Part shown: one piece after another, positions 11,593-20,923 of the stretch
Position numbering within the stretch: position 1 is the first letter of the stretch
Layout of the letters: every line of letters begins with the position of its first letter
NCBI RefSeq assembly: GCF_023721795.1
Contig: NZ_JAMQYE010000001.1
Coordinates: 992,001 to 1,056,000, forward strand
Direction of reading: 5' to 3'
DNA: 64,000 nt
Origin: Zeimonas sediminis
GTDB taxonomy: Bacteria > Pseudomonadota > Gammaproteobacteria > Burkholderiales > Burkholderiaceae_E
Position numbers and translations under genes: made by a program
Notes under the pieces: model-generated
The model's input: only the letters and a program-made list of their open reading frames with translations
Told to the model about the DNA's origin: nothing
Database searches by the model: none

Positions 11593-13359
11593 ATGAGCAC
11601 GCAAGTACCCCTGCTGCGGGTCGACGACCTGGCCGTCGACTTCCGGACCCGGCGCGGCACCGTGCACGCGGTGCGCGGCGTTTCCTTCGAGCTTCACAAG
11701 GGGCGCACGCTGGGCATCGTGGGCGAATCCGGCTCGGGCAAGTCGGTCACCTCCTACGCGGTGATGAAGATCCTCGACCGGGCGGCCCGGATCGCCGGCG
11801 GCGCGATCGAGTTCGGCGGCATCTCGATCGCCGGCGCGAGCGAGGCCGTGATGGGCGACCTGCGCGGCCGCGAGATCTCGATGGTGTTCCAGAACCCGCG
11901 CGCCGCGCTGAACCCGATCCGGCCGATCGGCCGGCAGATCGAGGACGTCCTGATCCGCCATGCGCAGGCGACGCGGGCCACGGCCCGGGCGCGGGCGATC
12001 GAGACGCTGGAGAAGGTGCGGATCCGCGACGCCGCCGCGCGCTACCACGCCTATCCGTTCGAGCTCTCCGGCGGCATGTGCCAGCGCGTGGTGATCGCGC
12101 TGGCGCTGGCCTGCCGCCCGCAACTGCTGATCGCGGACGAGCCCACCACCGGGCTGGACGTGACGACACAGAAGGCGGTGATGGAGCTGATCCGCGACCT
12201 GATCCGCTCCGAAGGCATGGCGATGGTGCTGATCACCCACGACCTGGGGCTGGCCGGCGAGTACTGCGACGACATCGTCGTGATGGAACGTGGCCTGGTG
12301 GTCGAGGCGAAACCCGCGCGAGCACTGTTCACCGAACCCGAGCACCCGTACACCCGGCGGCTGATCAGGGCCACCCCGCACGGCGCGGCGAGCGTCGCCG
12401 ACCTGCTGCCCGTCGACGACGAGCCGCGGGCCGCCGTCGAGCACCCGCAGGCCGCCGCCCCGACACGATCCTCGGCTGCGGCCGCGGAAGCGCGGCCGGC
12501 GGTCCCTCTGCTCGAGGTCGTCGACCTGTCCCGGCACTACCCGGCGCCGGCCACGCTGCGCACCATGCTGAAGAAGCGCTCCGAGCGGCCGGTCTACAAG
12601 GCGGTCGACGGGATCAGCTTCTCGATCATGCCGGGCGAGAGCGTCGGGCTGGTCGGCGAATCGGGCTGCGGCAAGTCGACGACCTCCAGCATGCTGATGA
12701 GGCTGCTCGAGCCGTCGGGCGGGAGCATCCGCTTCCAGGGCAAGGACATCAGCCTGATCCGCGCCGCCGATTTCGCGCGCTCGCCCTTGCGCCGGGAACT
12801 GCAGATGGTCTTCCAGGACCCGACCGAGAGCCTGAACCCGCGCTCGACCGCGTTCGACGCGATCGCGGACCCCTTGCGCAGCCTGCTCGCAATGCGCGAC
12901 GAGGCGGCGGTTCGAGCCCGGGTCGGGGAACTGGCCGCGCAGGTCGGCCTGCCCGGCGAACTGCTCGACCGGCTCCCCCACCAGCTCTCCGGCGGCCAGA
13001 AGGCGCGCGTGGGCATCGCGCGAGCGGTCGCCACGCAACCATCGCTGCTGGTGCTCGACGAGCCGACCGCCGCGCTCGACGTGTCGGTGCAGGCGGTCGT
13101 GCTGAACCTGCTCGCCGATCTGCGCCGCCGCTACCGGATGAGCTACCTGTTCGTGAGCCACGACCTGGAGGTGGTCCGCCTGCTCTGCGATCGGGTGATC
13201 GTGATGCGCGCCGGCCGCATCGTCGAGCAGGGACCGGCCGCCGAGGTGCTGTCCAATCCCGCCGATCCGTACACGCGGGCGCTTCTCGAAGCGATCCCGC
13301 GCCCGCCCTTCCTTCGCCGGGCCGCCCCCGAACCACTCGCGCTGCGAGCCGCCTCATGA
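11593..13359 (+). CDS. Double ABC ATPase (DppD-DppF fusion)
   Basis: Powers the importer. 588 residues hold two complete nucleotide-binding domains. Domain 1: Walker A GESGSGKS at 44-51, signature LSGGMCQRV at 159-166, Walker B ending in ADEP near 181-184. Domain 2: Walker A GESGCGKS at 355-362, LSGGQ at 465-469, Walker B LVLDEP. Both halves end with the oligopeptide-family C-terminal segment (PYTRRLIRATP and PYTRALLEAIP). A short Ala-rich linker near 275-302 joins them. The fusion replaces the usual two separate ATPases. The stop overlaps the allophanate hydrolase start (ATGA), implying coupling. Confidence 0.95.
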   Translation: MSTQVPLLRVDDLAVDFRTRRGTVHAVRGVSFELHKGRTLGIVGESGSGKSVTSYAVMKILDRAARIAGGAIEFGGISIAGASEAVMGDLRGREISMVFQNPRAALNPIRPIGRQIEDVLIRHAQATRATARARAIETLEKVRIRDAAARYHAYPFELSGGMCQRVVIALALACRPQLLIADEPTTGLDVTTQKAVMELIRDLIRSEGMAMVLITHDLGLAGEYCDDIVVMERGLVVEAKPARALFTEPEHPYTRRLIRATPHGAASVADLLPVDDEPRAAVEHPQAAAPTRSSAAAAEARPAVPLLEVVDLSRHYPAPATLRTMLKKRSERPVYKAVDGISFSIMPGESVGLVGESGCGKSTTSSMLMRLLEPSGGSIRFQGKDISLIRAADFARSPLRRELQMVFQDPTESLNPRSTAFDAIADPLRSLLAMRDEAAVRARVGELAAQVGLPGELLDRLPHQLSGGQKARVGIARAVATQPSLLVLDEPTAALDVSVQAVVLNLLADLRRRYRMSYLFVSHDLEVVRLLCDRVIVMRAGRIVEQGPAAEVLSNPADPYTRALLEAIPRPPFLRRAAPEPLALRAAS

Positions 13360-15179
13360 CCGACAGACCCTTGCCCCACACGATCCGGGAGTCCCTGCAG
13401 TCGGGCCCCCCTGCCTGCGAAGAAGTCGCGCGCCGGATCCGCGCCCGCTGGCAGGCGATCCTGGCGCTGAAGCAGGCGCCGGGCGGCGATCCCGCATGGA
13501 TCCACGTGGCCACGCCGGAGCAGATCGATGCCCAGCTCGAGGCGCTGGCGAGCCGGGACCCGGCCAACTGCCCGCTCTACGGCATCAGCTTCGCGGTCAA
13601 GGACAACATCGACGTGGCCGGCTGGCCCACGACCGCCGCCTGCCCGGGCTTCGCGCACGTCGCCGAGCGCACGGCCGAGGTGGTCCGGGCGCTGCTCGAG
13701 GCCGGCGCGATCCTGCTCGGCAAGACCAACCTCGACCAGTTCGCGACCGGCCTGGTCGGCACCCGCTCGCCGTACGGCGCGGTGCCGAATGCCTTCTCGC
13801 CCGACCATGTCAGCGGCGGCTCCAGCTCGGGGTCGGCCTCGGTGGTGGCGCGCGGGCTGGTGCACTTCTCGCTGGGCACCGACACCGCGGGGTCCGGGCG
13901 CGTGCCGGCGGGCTTCAACAACCTGGTGGGCCTCAAGCCGACGCCCGGGCTGGTGAGCAACGAAGGCGTGCTGCCTGCCTGCCGGACCCTCGACTGCGTG
14001 TCGGTGTTCGCGCTGACCGCCGACGATGCGGCGCTGGTCTTCGAGCAGATCGAGGGGAACGAGCGAACGCTGGCCGCGACGCCGCGCTTCCACCCGCCGG
14101 TCGTGCCGCGCCTGGACTTCGGCCCGGCGCCCAGGCTCGGCGTTCCCGATGCGCCGGTCTTCGGCAGCGAGGCCTGGCGCGAAGCCTTCGGCGAGAGCGT
14201 TGCCAGGGCGAGCGGCCTGGGCCTGCCTGTCTCGCAGTTCGAGATGGCGCCGCTCTCCGAGGTCGCCCGCCTGCTGTACGAGGGCCCCTGGGTCGTCGAG
14301 CGCCGGATCGTGGCCGGCGACGCGATCGTCCGCGGCGCCGACGGGATCGACCCGGTCGTGGCGAAGGTGATCTCCGCGGGCGGCGCCTACACCGCCGCCG
14401 ACGCGTTCTCGGCCCTGTACCGGGTCCGCGAGATCGGCGCCTCGCTGGCCGGGCTGTGGGACCGTTTCGATGCGCTGATGGTGCCCACCGCGCCGGGGCT
14501 CCCCACGATCGCCGCAGTCGCCGCCGAGCCGATCGCCCGCAACAGCGAGCTGGGCTTCTACACGAACTTCGTCAACCTGCTCGGCTGGTCGGCAGTGGCC
14601 GTGCCGGCCGGCTTCACCCCCGACGGGCTGCCCTTCGGCGTGACCTTCATCGGACCGGGCGGCGCCGACCGCGCGCTGCTCGCGCTGGCGGCGCGCTGGC
14701 AGCGCGCGCTCGGCCTTCCGCTGGGCCGCCGGCTGGCGCCGATTCCGGCCGCGCCCGACGAGGCCCCGCCGTCGGCGGCACCGGCGCCGCGCGGCACGGT
14801 CCGCCTCGCGGTGGTCGGCGCCCACCTGCGCGGCATGCCCCTGCACTGGCAGCTGGTCGAGGCCGGCGCCGCCTTCGTCGCCGAGACCGCCACATCGGCC
14901 CGCTACCGGCTGTACGCGCTGGCGGGCACGGAGCCGGCAAAGCCCGGGCTGGTCCGCACCGCCGAGGGCGGCGTGCCGATCGCGCTGGAGCTCTACGACG
15001 TGCCGCTCGGGCGCTTCGGGGCCTTCGTGGCGCAGGTGCCGCCGCCGCTGGGGATCGGCAACGTCGAGCTCGCCGACGGCAGCTGGGTGAAAGGCTTCGT
15101 CTGCGAGCCCTGGGCGCTGGCCGCGGCCAGCGACATCTCGGCGCACGGCGGCTGGCGAGCCTGGCTGGCCGCGCGCTGA
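13356..15179 (+). CDS. atzF: Allophanate hydrolase
   Basis: Hydrolyses allophanate to ammonia and carbon dioxide, the last step of urea-carboxylase, biuret, cyanurate and carboxyguanidine degradation. 607 residues. The amidase-signature triad is visible: Lys82 (FAVKDNID), cis-Ser156 (SGGSSSGS) and Ser180 (GTDTAGSGR), with the same spacing as Lys91/Ser165/Ser189 of AtzF from Pseudomonas ADP. The C-terminal domain (about 464-607, GTVRLAVVGAHLRGMPL onward) is the allophanate-hydrolase-specific domain, which sets it apart from plain amidases. No urea carboxylase, biuret hydrolase or cyanurate hydrolase gene is in the window, so the upstream step is unknown. Confidence 0.96.
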   Translation: MTDRPLPHTIRESLQSGPPACEEVARRIRARWQAILALKQAPGGDPAWIHVATPEQIDAQLEALASRDPANCPLYGISFAVKDNIDVAGWPTTAACPGFAHVAERTAEVVRALLEAGAILLGKTNLDQFATGLVGTRSPYGAVPNAFSPDHVSGGSSSGSASVVARGLVHFSLGTDTAGSGRVPAGFNNLVGLKPTPGLVSNEGVLPACRTLDCVSVFALTADDAALVFEQIEGNERTLAATPRFHPPVVPRLDFGPAPRLGVPDAPVFGSEAWREAFGESVARASGLGLPVSQFEMAPLSEVARLLYEGPWVVERRIVAGDAIVRGADGIDPVVAKVISAGGAYTAADAFSALYRVREIGASLAGLWDRFDALMVPTAPGLPTIAAVAAEPIARNSELGFYTNFVNLLGWSAVAVPAGFTPDGLPFGVTFIGPGGADRALLALAARWQRALGLPLGRRLAPIPAAPDEAPPSAAPAPRGTVRLAVVGAHLRGMPLHWQLVEAGAAFVAETATSARYRLYALAGTEPAKPGLVRTAEGGVPIALELYDVPLGRFGAFVAQVPPPLGIGNVELADGSWVKGFVCEPWALAAASDISAHGGWRAWLAAR

Positions 15180-15196
15180 TCGCCCCGTACCCTGCG

Positions 15197-15931
15197 ATGA
15201 ACCCGATGCACGCGACGAGCCCGCCACTGTCCGGCGCCCCGCAGGCCCGGCGCCTGGCCGACCAGGCCTACGCCACGCTGAAGTCCTGGCTGTTCGCGTT
15301 CTCGCTGATGCCCGGCGACCGGCTCTCCGAGACCGAGCTCGCCTCGAAGCTCGCGGTCAGCCGAACGCCGCTTCGCGAGGCGCTGCATCGCCTGCAGCAC
15401 GAAGGCCTGGTGCAGACGCTGCCCAAGGCGGGCTGGATCGTCGCGCCGCTGGACTTCGCGAGGATCGACCAGCTCTACGACTTCCGCATCCTGATCGAGC
15501 GCCATGCGGTGTCGCGCCTGTGCGCGCTGGGCGGCGCAGGCCTGCCCGTGGAGATCGACGCACTGGAAGCGATCTGGGCCTGCGCGCCCGGCGATCGGCA
15601 GACCGATCCGCGGGTCGTCGGCGAGCTCGACGAGGGCTTTCACGCCTCGCTGGTGGCCACGCTGCGCAACGACGAGATCCTGAAGTCGCACCGCGAGATC
15701 ACCGACCGGATCAGGATCGTGCGGCGCCTCGACTTCACCCAGCCCGAGCGCGTCGCGGCGACCTACGACGAGCACGCCCGGGTCCTGTCGGCGGTCCGCG
15801 CGGGGCAGGCCGACCTCGCCGAAGGGCTGATCGGCGCGCACATCGAGCACAGCAAGCGCGAGGTGCGCAAGATCACGCTCGAGATGCTCGACCGCGCGCG
15901 GGTCAGATCTTTTCCGTCTCCCCGCTCTTAG
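15197..15931 (+). CDS. GntR-family transcriptional regulator (FCD-type)
   Basis: Probably senses a substrate or product of the adjacent pathway. 244 residues. Seen: a winged helix-turn-helix near residues 18-85 with ETELASKLAVSRTPLREAL and LQHEGLV, followed by an all-helical FCD effector domain with conserved acidic and His residues (ELDEGFHASL, HIEHSKREV). ATG 17 bases after the atzF stop; a second ATG at 15206 is possible. A GTATAC palindrome near 8055 is its candidate operator. The last 29 bases overlap the convergent permease gene. Confidence 0.9.
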   Translation: MNPMHATSPPLSGAPQARRLADQAYATLKSWLFAFSLMPGDRLSETELASKLAVSRTPLREALHRLQHEGLVQTLPKAGWIVAPLDFARIDQLYDFRILIERHAVSRLCALGGAGLPVEIDALEAIWACAPGDRQTDPRVVGELDEGFHASLVATLRNDEILKSHREITDRIRIVRRLDFTQPERVAATYDEHARVLSAVRAGQADLAEGLIGAHIEHSKREVRKITLEMLDRARVRSFPSPRS

Positions 15932-16715
15932 GCTGCCACTTCATCAGCCGCTTCTCGACCACCCCCACCACCCAGTCGAGCACCAGCGCGAATCCGGTCA
16001 GCACGACGATGCCGGCCATCACGGTGTTCATGTCGAAGGTGCCCTCGGCCTGCAGGATCAGGTAGCCGACACCCGCGGCCGAGCCGAGGTATTCGCCGAC
16101 GACCGCCCCCACGAAAGCCAGCCCGACCGACGTGTGCAGGCTGGAGAACACCCAGCTGGTGGCGCTCGGCAGGTACACGTGGCGCAGCAGCTGGCGCTTG
16201 TTGGCGCCGAGCATCCGCGCGCTGGCCAGGATGTTCGGGCTGACCTCGCGAACGCCCTGGTAGACGTTGAAGAAGACGATGAAGAAGACCAGCGTGAAGC
16301 CGAGCGCGACCTTGGACCACACGCCCAGGCCGAACCAGACCGAGAAGATCGGCGCAAGGATCACCCTTGGCATCGAGTTCATCGCCTTGATGTACGGGTC
16401 GAGGATGGCCGCGGCGGTAGGCGACAGCGCGAGCCACATGCCGACCGCCAGGCCCGACACGGTGCCGATCACGAAGGCCGCCATCGTCTCGAAAAGCGTG
16501 ATGCCCAGGTGACGGTAGATCTCGCCGCTGACGAACCACTCGACGACGCGGCCGAACACCTTCAGCGGCTCGCCGAAGAAGAACGCGGCCTGGTTGGGGT
16601 TGTCGAAATAGAAAGGCGGCAGCAGCGTGGGGCTGGTCATCACGTGCCAGAAGCCGAGCACTCCCGCGAGCACCAGCGCCTGCCACACGCGCAACTGGAA
16701 AGAGGAAATCTTCAT
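15903..16715 (-). CDS. ABC transporter permease, taurine/nitrate (TauC/SsuC) type
   Basis: Membrane subunit of a second importer. 270 residues with about six membrane segments and the BPD_transp_1 EAA loop region (SARMLGANKRQLLRHVYLP). Motif AMNSMPRVILAPIFSVWFG is typical of the TauC/SsuC/NrtB group. It is the last gene of a binding protein-ATPase-permease unit on the minus strand. The 3' end overlaps the GntR regulator gene by 29 bases. Confidence 0.93.
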   Translation of the reverse strand: MKISSFQLRVWQALVLAGVLGFWHVMTSPTLLPPFYFDNPNQAAFFFGEPLKVFGRVVEWFVSGEIYRHLGITLFETMAAFVIGTVSGLAVGMWLALSPTAAAILDPYIKAMNSMPRVILAPIFSVWFGLGVWSKVALGFTLVFFIVFFNVYQGVREVSPNILASARMLGANKRQLLRHVYLPSATSWVFSSLHTSVGLAFVGAVVGEYLGSAAGVGYLILQAEGTFDMNTVMAGIVVLTGFALVLDWVVGVVEKRLMKWQPKSGETEKI

Positions 16716-16766
16716 CTGCCTGGACCGGAAATCGTTCGATGCAGGGGCGCCCGGGCGGGGCCCCGC

Positions 16767-17581
<815 letters not shown>

Positions 17582-17582
<1 letters not shown>

Positions 17583-18613
17583 CACTTCGCGCGCGCGAGC
17601 GCCTTGCGGACGAAGGCGTTGGTGTAGGTCTTCGACAGGTCGATCGCCTTGCCCTGCAGATTCTTGTCGAAGGCCTGCAGCGTGCGCAGCGCCGTCTTGC
17701 TGCCGGCCTCGGGGATCAGGCCGTCGGGCGACATCGCCTCGCGGACCTTTGTCCAGGCGGCGAGGTAGAGCGCGCGGTCGCCGAGCAGGAAGGACTCGGG
17801 CACCGTCTTCACGATGTCCGAGGGCCCGGCCTGCTGGAGCCACTTGAGCGCGCGGACCATCGCGCTGGCCAGCGCCTGCGCGGTGTTCGGGTTGTTCTTC
17901 ACGAAGGCCTCGGGCGCGTACAGGCAACCCGCCGGCATCGGGCCGCCGAACACCGCCTCGGTGTCCTTCAGCGTGCGGGTGTCGGAAACGATCTTCAGCA
18001 GGCCCTGCGCATCCAGCATCGAGATGACCGGATCGAGGTTGGCGATCGCGTCGACCTGGCCGGACTGGACCGCCGAGATCGCGCCCTTGCCGGCACCCAC
18101 CCCGATGAAGGAAACGTCGGTGGGCTTGAGCCCGCCCTTGGCGAGCACGAAGTTGGCCATCATGTTCGTGGACGAGCCCGGCGCGGTCACGCCGATCTTC
18201 TTGCCCTTCAGGTCGGCGATCGTCTTGTACCCGGGCATCGTCTTCGTGGACACCGCCAGCACGATCTGCGGCGCCCGGCCCTGCAGCACGAAGGCGGTGA
18301 AGATCTGGCCCTTGGATTGCAGGTTGATCGTGTGCTCGTAGGCGCCGGAGACGACGTCGGCCGAACCGCCCACCACCGCGCGCAAGGCCGCCGAGCCGCC
18401 GGCGAAGTCCACGATCTCGACGTCGAGGCCCTCGTCCTTGAAGTAGCCGAGCTGCTCGGCGATCGTCAGCGGCAGGTAGTAGAAGAGGTTCTTGCCGCCG
18501 ACGGCGATCGTCACCTTCTTCTTCTCGATGCCCTGGGCGAGCGCCGAAGCGGGCAGCGCGGCGATCGCTGGCACGGCCGTCATCGCGGCCAGGACTGTTC
18601 TGCGTTGGGTCAT
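17582..18613 (-). CDS. ABC transporter substrate-binding protein, NMT1/TauA-like
   Basis: Periplasmic receptor of the second importer. 343 residues. Seen: a signal peptide ending near ALPASALAQG (residue 28), then an NMT1/SsuA-like domain with GYFKDEGLDVEIVDFAGG, DLKGKKIGVTAPGS and the hinge-strand segment SGQVDAI. The family binds sulfonates, nitrate, cyanate, hydroxymethylpyrimidine and other small solutes; the ligand is not readable. The convergent position next to the atzF operon suggests, but does not prove, a linked nitrogen-source role. Start ATG at 18613 with GAGGAG upstream. Confidence 0.93.
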
Positions 18614-18694
18614 CTCGTTCTCCTCGTTGTTCGTCGACGGCTCTCGCGGCCGGCAAGCGGGTCCATGCGTGGCCGGAAGGTTAACCGATCGGCC

Positions 18695-19951
18695 TCAGAT
18701 CACGCCATCGGCCCTCAAGGCAGCGATCCGCGCCGCGTCGTAGCCCAGCTCCGCAAGCACCGCGTCGGTGTGCTCGCCCAGCCGCGGCCCGGGCCAGCGG
18801 GTGGCGCCCGGCGTGTCCGACAGCTTGGGCACCGCGGCCGGCATCGCCAGCGGCGTGCCGTCGGCGAGCACGGCGCGCTCGATCATGCCGCGCGCCCGGT
18901 ACTGCGGATCGTCGACCATGTCGGCCACGCTGTAGATGCGGCCGCTGGGCACATCGGCCGCTTCCATCACGGCCAGCCCTTCGTCGAGCGTATGGGCCGA
19001 GGTCCAGGCCGCGATCGCGTCATCGACCTCCTGCGCGCGCGCCGCGCGGCCCGCGTTGTTCGCGAGCCCCGGGTCGTCGGCGAGATCGTCGCGGCCGATC
19101 GCGCGCATCAGCCGCTTGAAGATCGAGTCGCCGTTTCCGCCGATCACGATGTGCCTGCCGTCGGCGGTCGGATAGGTGTTCGACGGGACGATGCCGGTCA
19201 GGTTGGTGCCGGTGCGCTCGCGCACGATGCCGTAGCGGTCGAACTCGGGCAGCGTGCTCTCCATCATGTTGAACACCGCCTCGTAGAGCGCCACGTCGAC
19301 CACTTGCCCCTTGCCGGTCTCTCGCCGGTGGTGCAGCGCCATCAGCGCACCGATCACCGCGTGCAGCGCGGCCAGCGAGTCGCCGATCGACAGGTTCATC
19401 CGCACCGGCGGGCGGTCCGGAAAGCCGGTCACGTAGCGCATGCCGCCCATCGACTCGGCGATCGCGCCGAAGCCGGGCCGGTCGCGATAGGGCCCGGTCT
19501 GGCCGTAGCCCGACAGTCGCACCAGGATCAGGCCCGGGTTCGCGGCCGACAGCTGCTCGTAGCCCAGCCCCCATTTCTCGAGCGCCCCGGGCCGGAAGTT
19601 CTCGACCACGATGTCGGCGCGCGCGGCCAGCTCGCGCACGATCTGCTGGCCGGCCTTCGCCTTCAGGTCGACGGTGACCGAGCGCTTGTTGCGCGCCTGC
19701 ACCGACCACCACAGCGAGGTGCCCGACGGATCGTCGGGGTGCAGCTTGCGCCACTTTCGCAGCGGGTCTCCACCCTCGGCGCCCGCGCGGGCCGGCGGCT
19801 CTACCTTGATCACGTCGGCGCCGAAGTCGGCCATCATCCGGCCCGCGAAAGGCCCGGCGATCAGCTGGCCGAGTTCGAGCACGCGCAGGCCGGCCAGCGG
19901 GCCGGCGGCGGACGCCCCGGGTGTCGCGGGGCTCGCGACCTTCTCGTTCAT
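18695..19951 (-). CDS. Class III (CaiB/BaiF) CoA-transferase
   Basis: Transfers CoA between an acyl-CoA and a free carboxylic acid. 418 residues. Seen: the N-terminal Rossmann-like segment GLRVLELGQLIAGPFAGRMMADFGADVIKVEPP, the motif NKRSVTVDLK, and SIGDSLAALHAV with the Asp expected to carry the acyl intermediate. Start ATG at 19951 has AGGAG about nine bases upstream and lies 16 bases after recR. It sits between recR and the TauABC-type genes on one strand, so it may belong to either transcript. The acid substrate is unknown. Confidence 0.92.
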   Translation of the reverse strand: MNEKVASPATPGASAAGPLAGLRVLELGQLIAGPFAGRMMADFGADVIKVEPPARAGAEGGDPLRKWRKLHPDDPSGTSLWWSVQARNKRSVTVDLKAKAGQQIVRELAARADIVVENFRPGALEKWGLGYEQLSAANPGLILVRLSGYGQTGPYRDRPGFGAIAESMGGMRYVTGFPDRPPVRMNLSIGDSLAALHAVIGALMALHHRRETGKGQVVDVALYEAVFNMMESTLPEFDRYGIVRERTGTNLTGIVPSNTYPTADGRHIVIGGNGDSIFKRLMRAIGRDDLADDPGLANNAGRAARAQEVDDAIAAWTSAHTLDEGLAVMEAADVPSGRIYSVADMVDDPQYRARGMIERAVLADGTPLAMPAAVPKLSDTPGATRWPGPRLGEHTDAVLAELGYDAARIAALRADGVI

Positions 19952-19967
19952 CGAAGGAATCTCCTGG

Positions 19968-20564
19968 TCACACCGAGCGCCGATCGCGCATCGCCTGCGC
20001 GATCGTGCTCGGGTCCACGTATTCGAGCTCGCTGCCAACCGGCACCCCGCGCGCCAGCCGGGAGACCTTGAGCCCCCGCGCGCGCAGCAGCTCGCCGATG
20101 TAGTGCGCGGTGGCCTCGCCTTCCTGCGTGAAGTTGGTGGCCAGGATCACCTCGCGAAGCGCGGGGTCGGCGGCCCGCTCGAGCAGGCGGGCCAGGCCGA
20201 TCTGCCTGGGCCCGATGCCGTCGAGCGGCGACAGCCGCCCCATCAGCACGAAGTACAGGCCGTTGTAGGCCATCGTCTGCTCGACCATCAGCTGGTCGGC
20301 GGGCGTTTCCACCACGCACAGCTGCGAGGGATCGCGGCGCGGCGACGAACAGGTCTCGCAGACTTCGAGCTCGGTGAAGGTGTTGCAGCGGCTGCAGTGA
20401 CGGATACGCCCCACCGCCTCGGACAGGGCACGCGCGAGCAGCGCCGCGCCCTCGCGGTCGTGCTGCAGCAAGTGGTAGGCGAAGCGCTGCGCGGAGCGCG
20501 CGCCCACGCCGGGCAGCCTGCGCAGGGCTTCGGTCAGCGCTTCGAGCGGAGCCGGCGCCTTCAT
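19968..20564 (-). CDS. recR: Recombination mediator protein RecR
   Basis: With RecFO loads RecA at gaps. 198 residues, the usual length. Seen: the helix-hairpin-helix [20 protein letters not shown], a C4 zinc finger ([16 protein letters not shown]), and the Toprim domain with [15 protein letters not shown]. Start ATG at 20564 is 28 bases after the ybaB stop. Part of the conserved dnaX-ybaB-recR block. Confidence 0.98.
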   Translation of the reverse strand: MKAPAPLEALTEALRRLPGVGARSAQRFAYHLLQHDREGAALLARALSEAVGRIRHCSRCNTFTELEVCETCSSPRRDPSQLCVVETPADQLMVEQTMAYNGLYFVLMGRLSPLDGIGPRQIGLARLLERAADPALREVILATNFTQEGEATAHYIGELLRARGLKVSRLARGVPVGSELEYVDPSTIAQAMRDRRSV

Positions 20565-20592
20565 CGGGCGTCGCGGACGCGGCCGGCCTTGC

Positions 20593-20919
20593 TCAGAACG
20601 GCATCTTGAAGCCGGGGGGCAGCGGCAGGCCGGAAGTGACCGAACCCATCCTCTCGGCGGCGGTCTGCTCGGCACGGCGCAGCGCGTCGTTCATGGCGGC
20701 CACGACCAGGTCCTCGAGCATGTCCTTGTCGTCGGCGAGCAGGCTGGGGTCGATGCTGATGCGCTTGACGTCGTTGCGGCAGGTGACGACGACCTTGACC
20801 AGGCCAGCGCCGGACTGGCCCTCGACCTCGACCTGGGCCAGCTGCTCCTGCATCTTCTTCATGTTTTCCTGCATCTGCTGGGCCTGCTTCATCAGGCCCG
20901 CGAGCTGGTTCTTCATCAT
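20593..20919 (-). CDS. ybaB: YbaB/EbfC nucleoid-associated DNA-binding protein
   Basis: Small dimeric DNA-binding protein of 108 residues. Seen: the N-terminal coiled-coil helix rich in Met, Gln and Lys ([20 protein letters not shown]), the central [15 protein letters not shown] strand region, and the C-terminal [12 protein letters not shown] tail typical of the family. Starts four bases after the dnaX stop, so almost certainly co-translated with it. Confidence 0.98.
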   Translation of the reverse strand: MMKNQLAGLMKQAQQMQENMKKMQEQLAQVEVEGQSGAGLVKVVVTCRNDVKRISIDPSLLADDKDMLEDLVVAAMNDALRRAEQTAAERMGSVTSGLPLPPGFKMPF

Positions 20920-20923
20920 CGCT

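Noticed and set aside
18614-18694. Sigma-54 promoter upstream of the TauA-like gene
   Set aside because: A TGGACC/TTGC pair on the minus strand has GG-N8-GC spacing, two bases short of the invariant ten.
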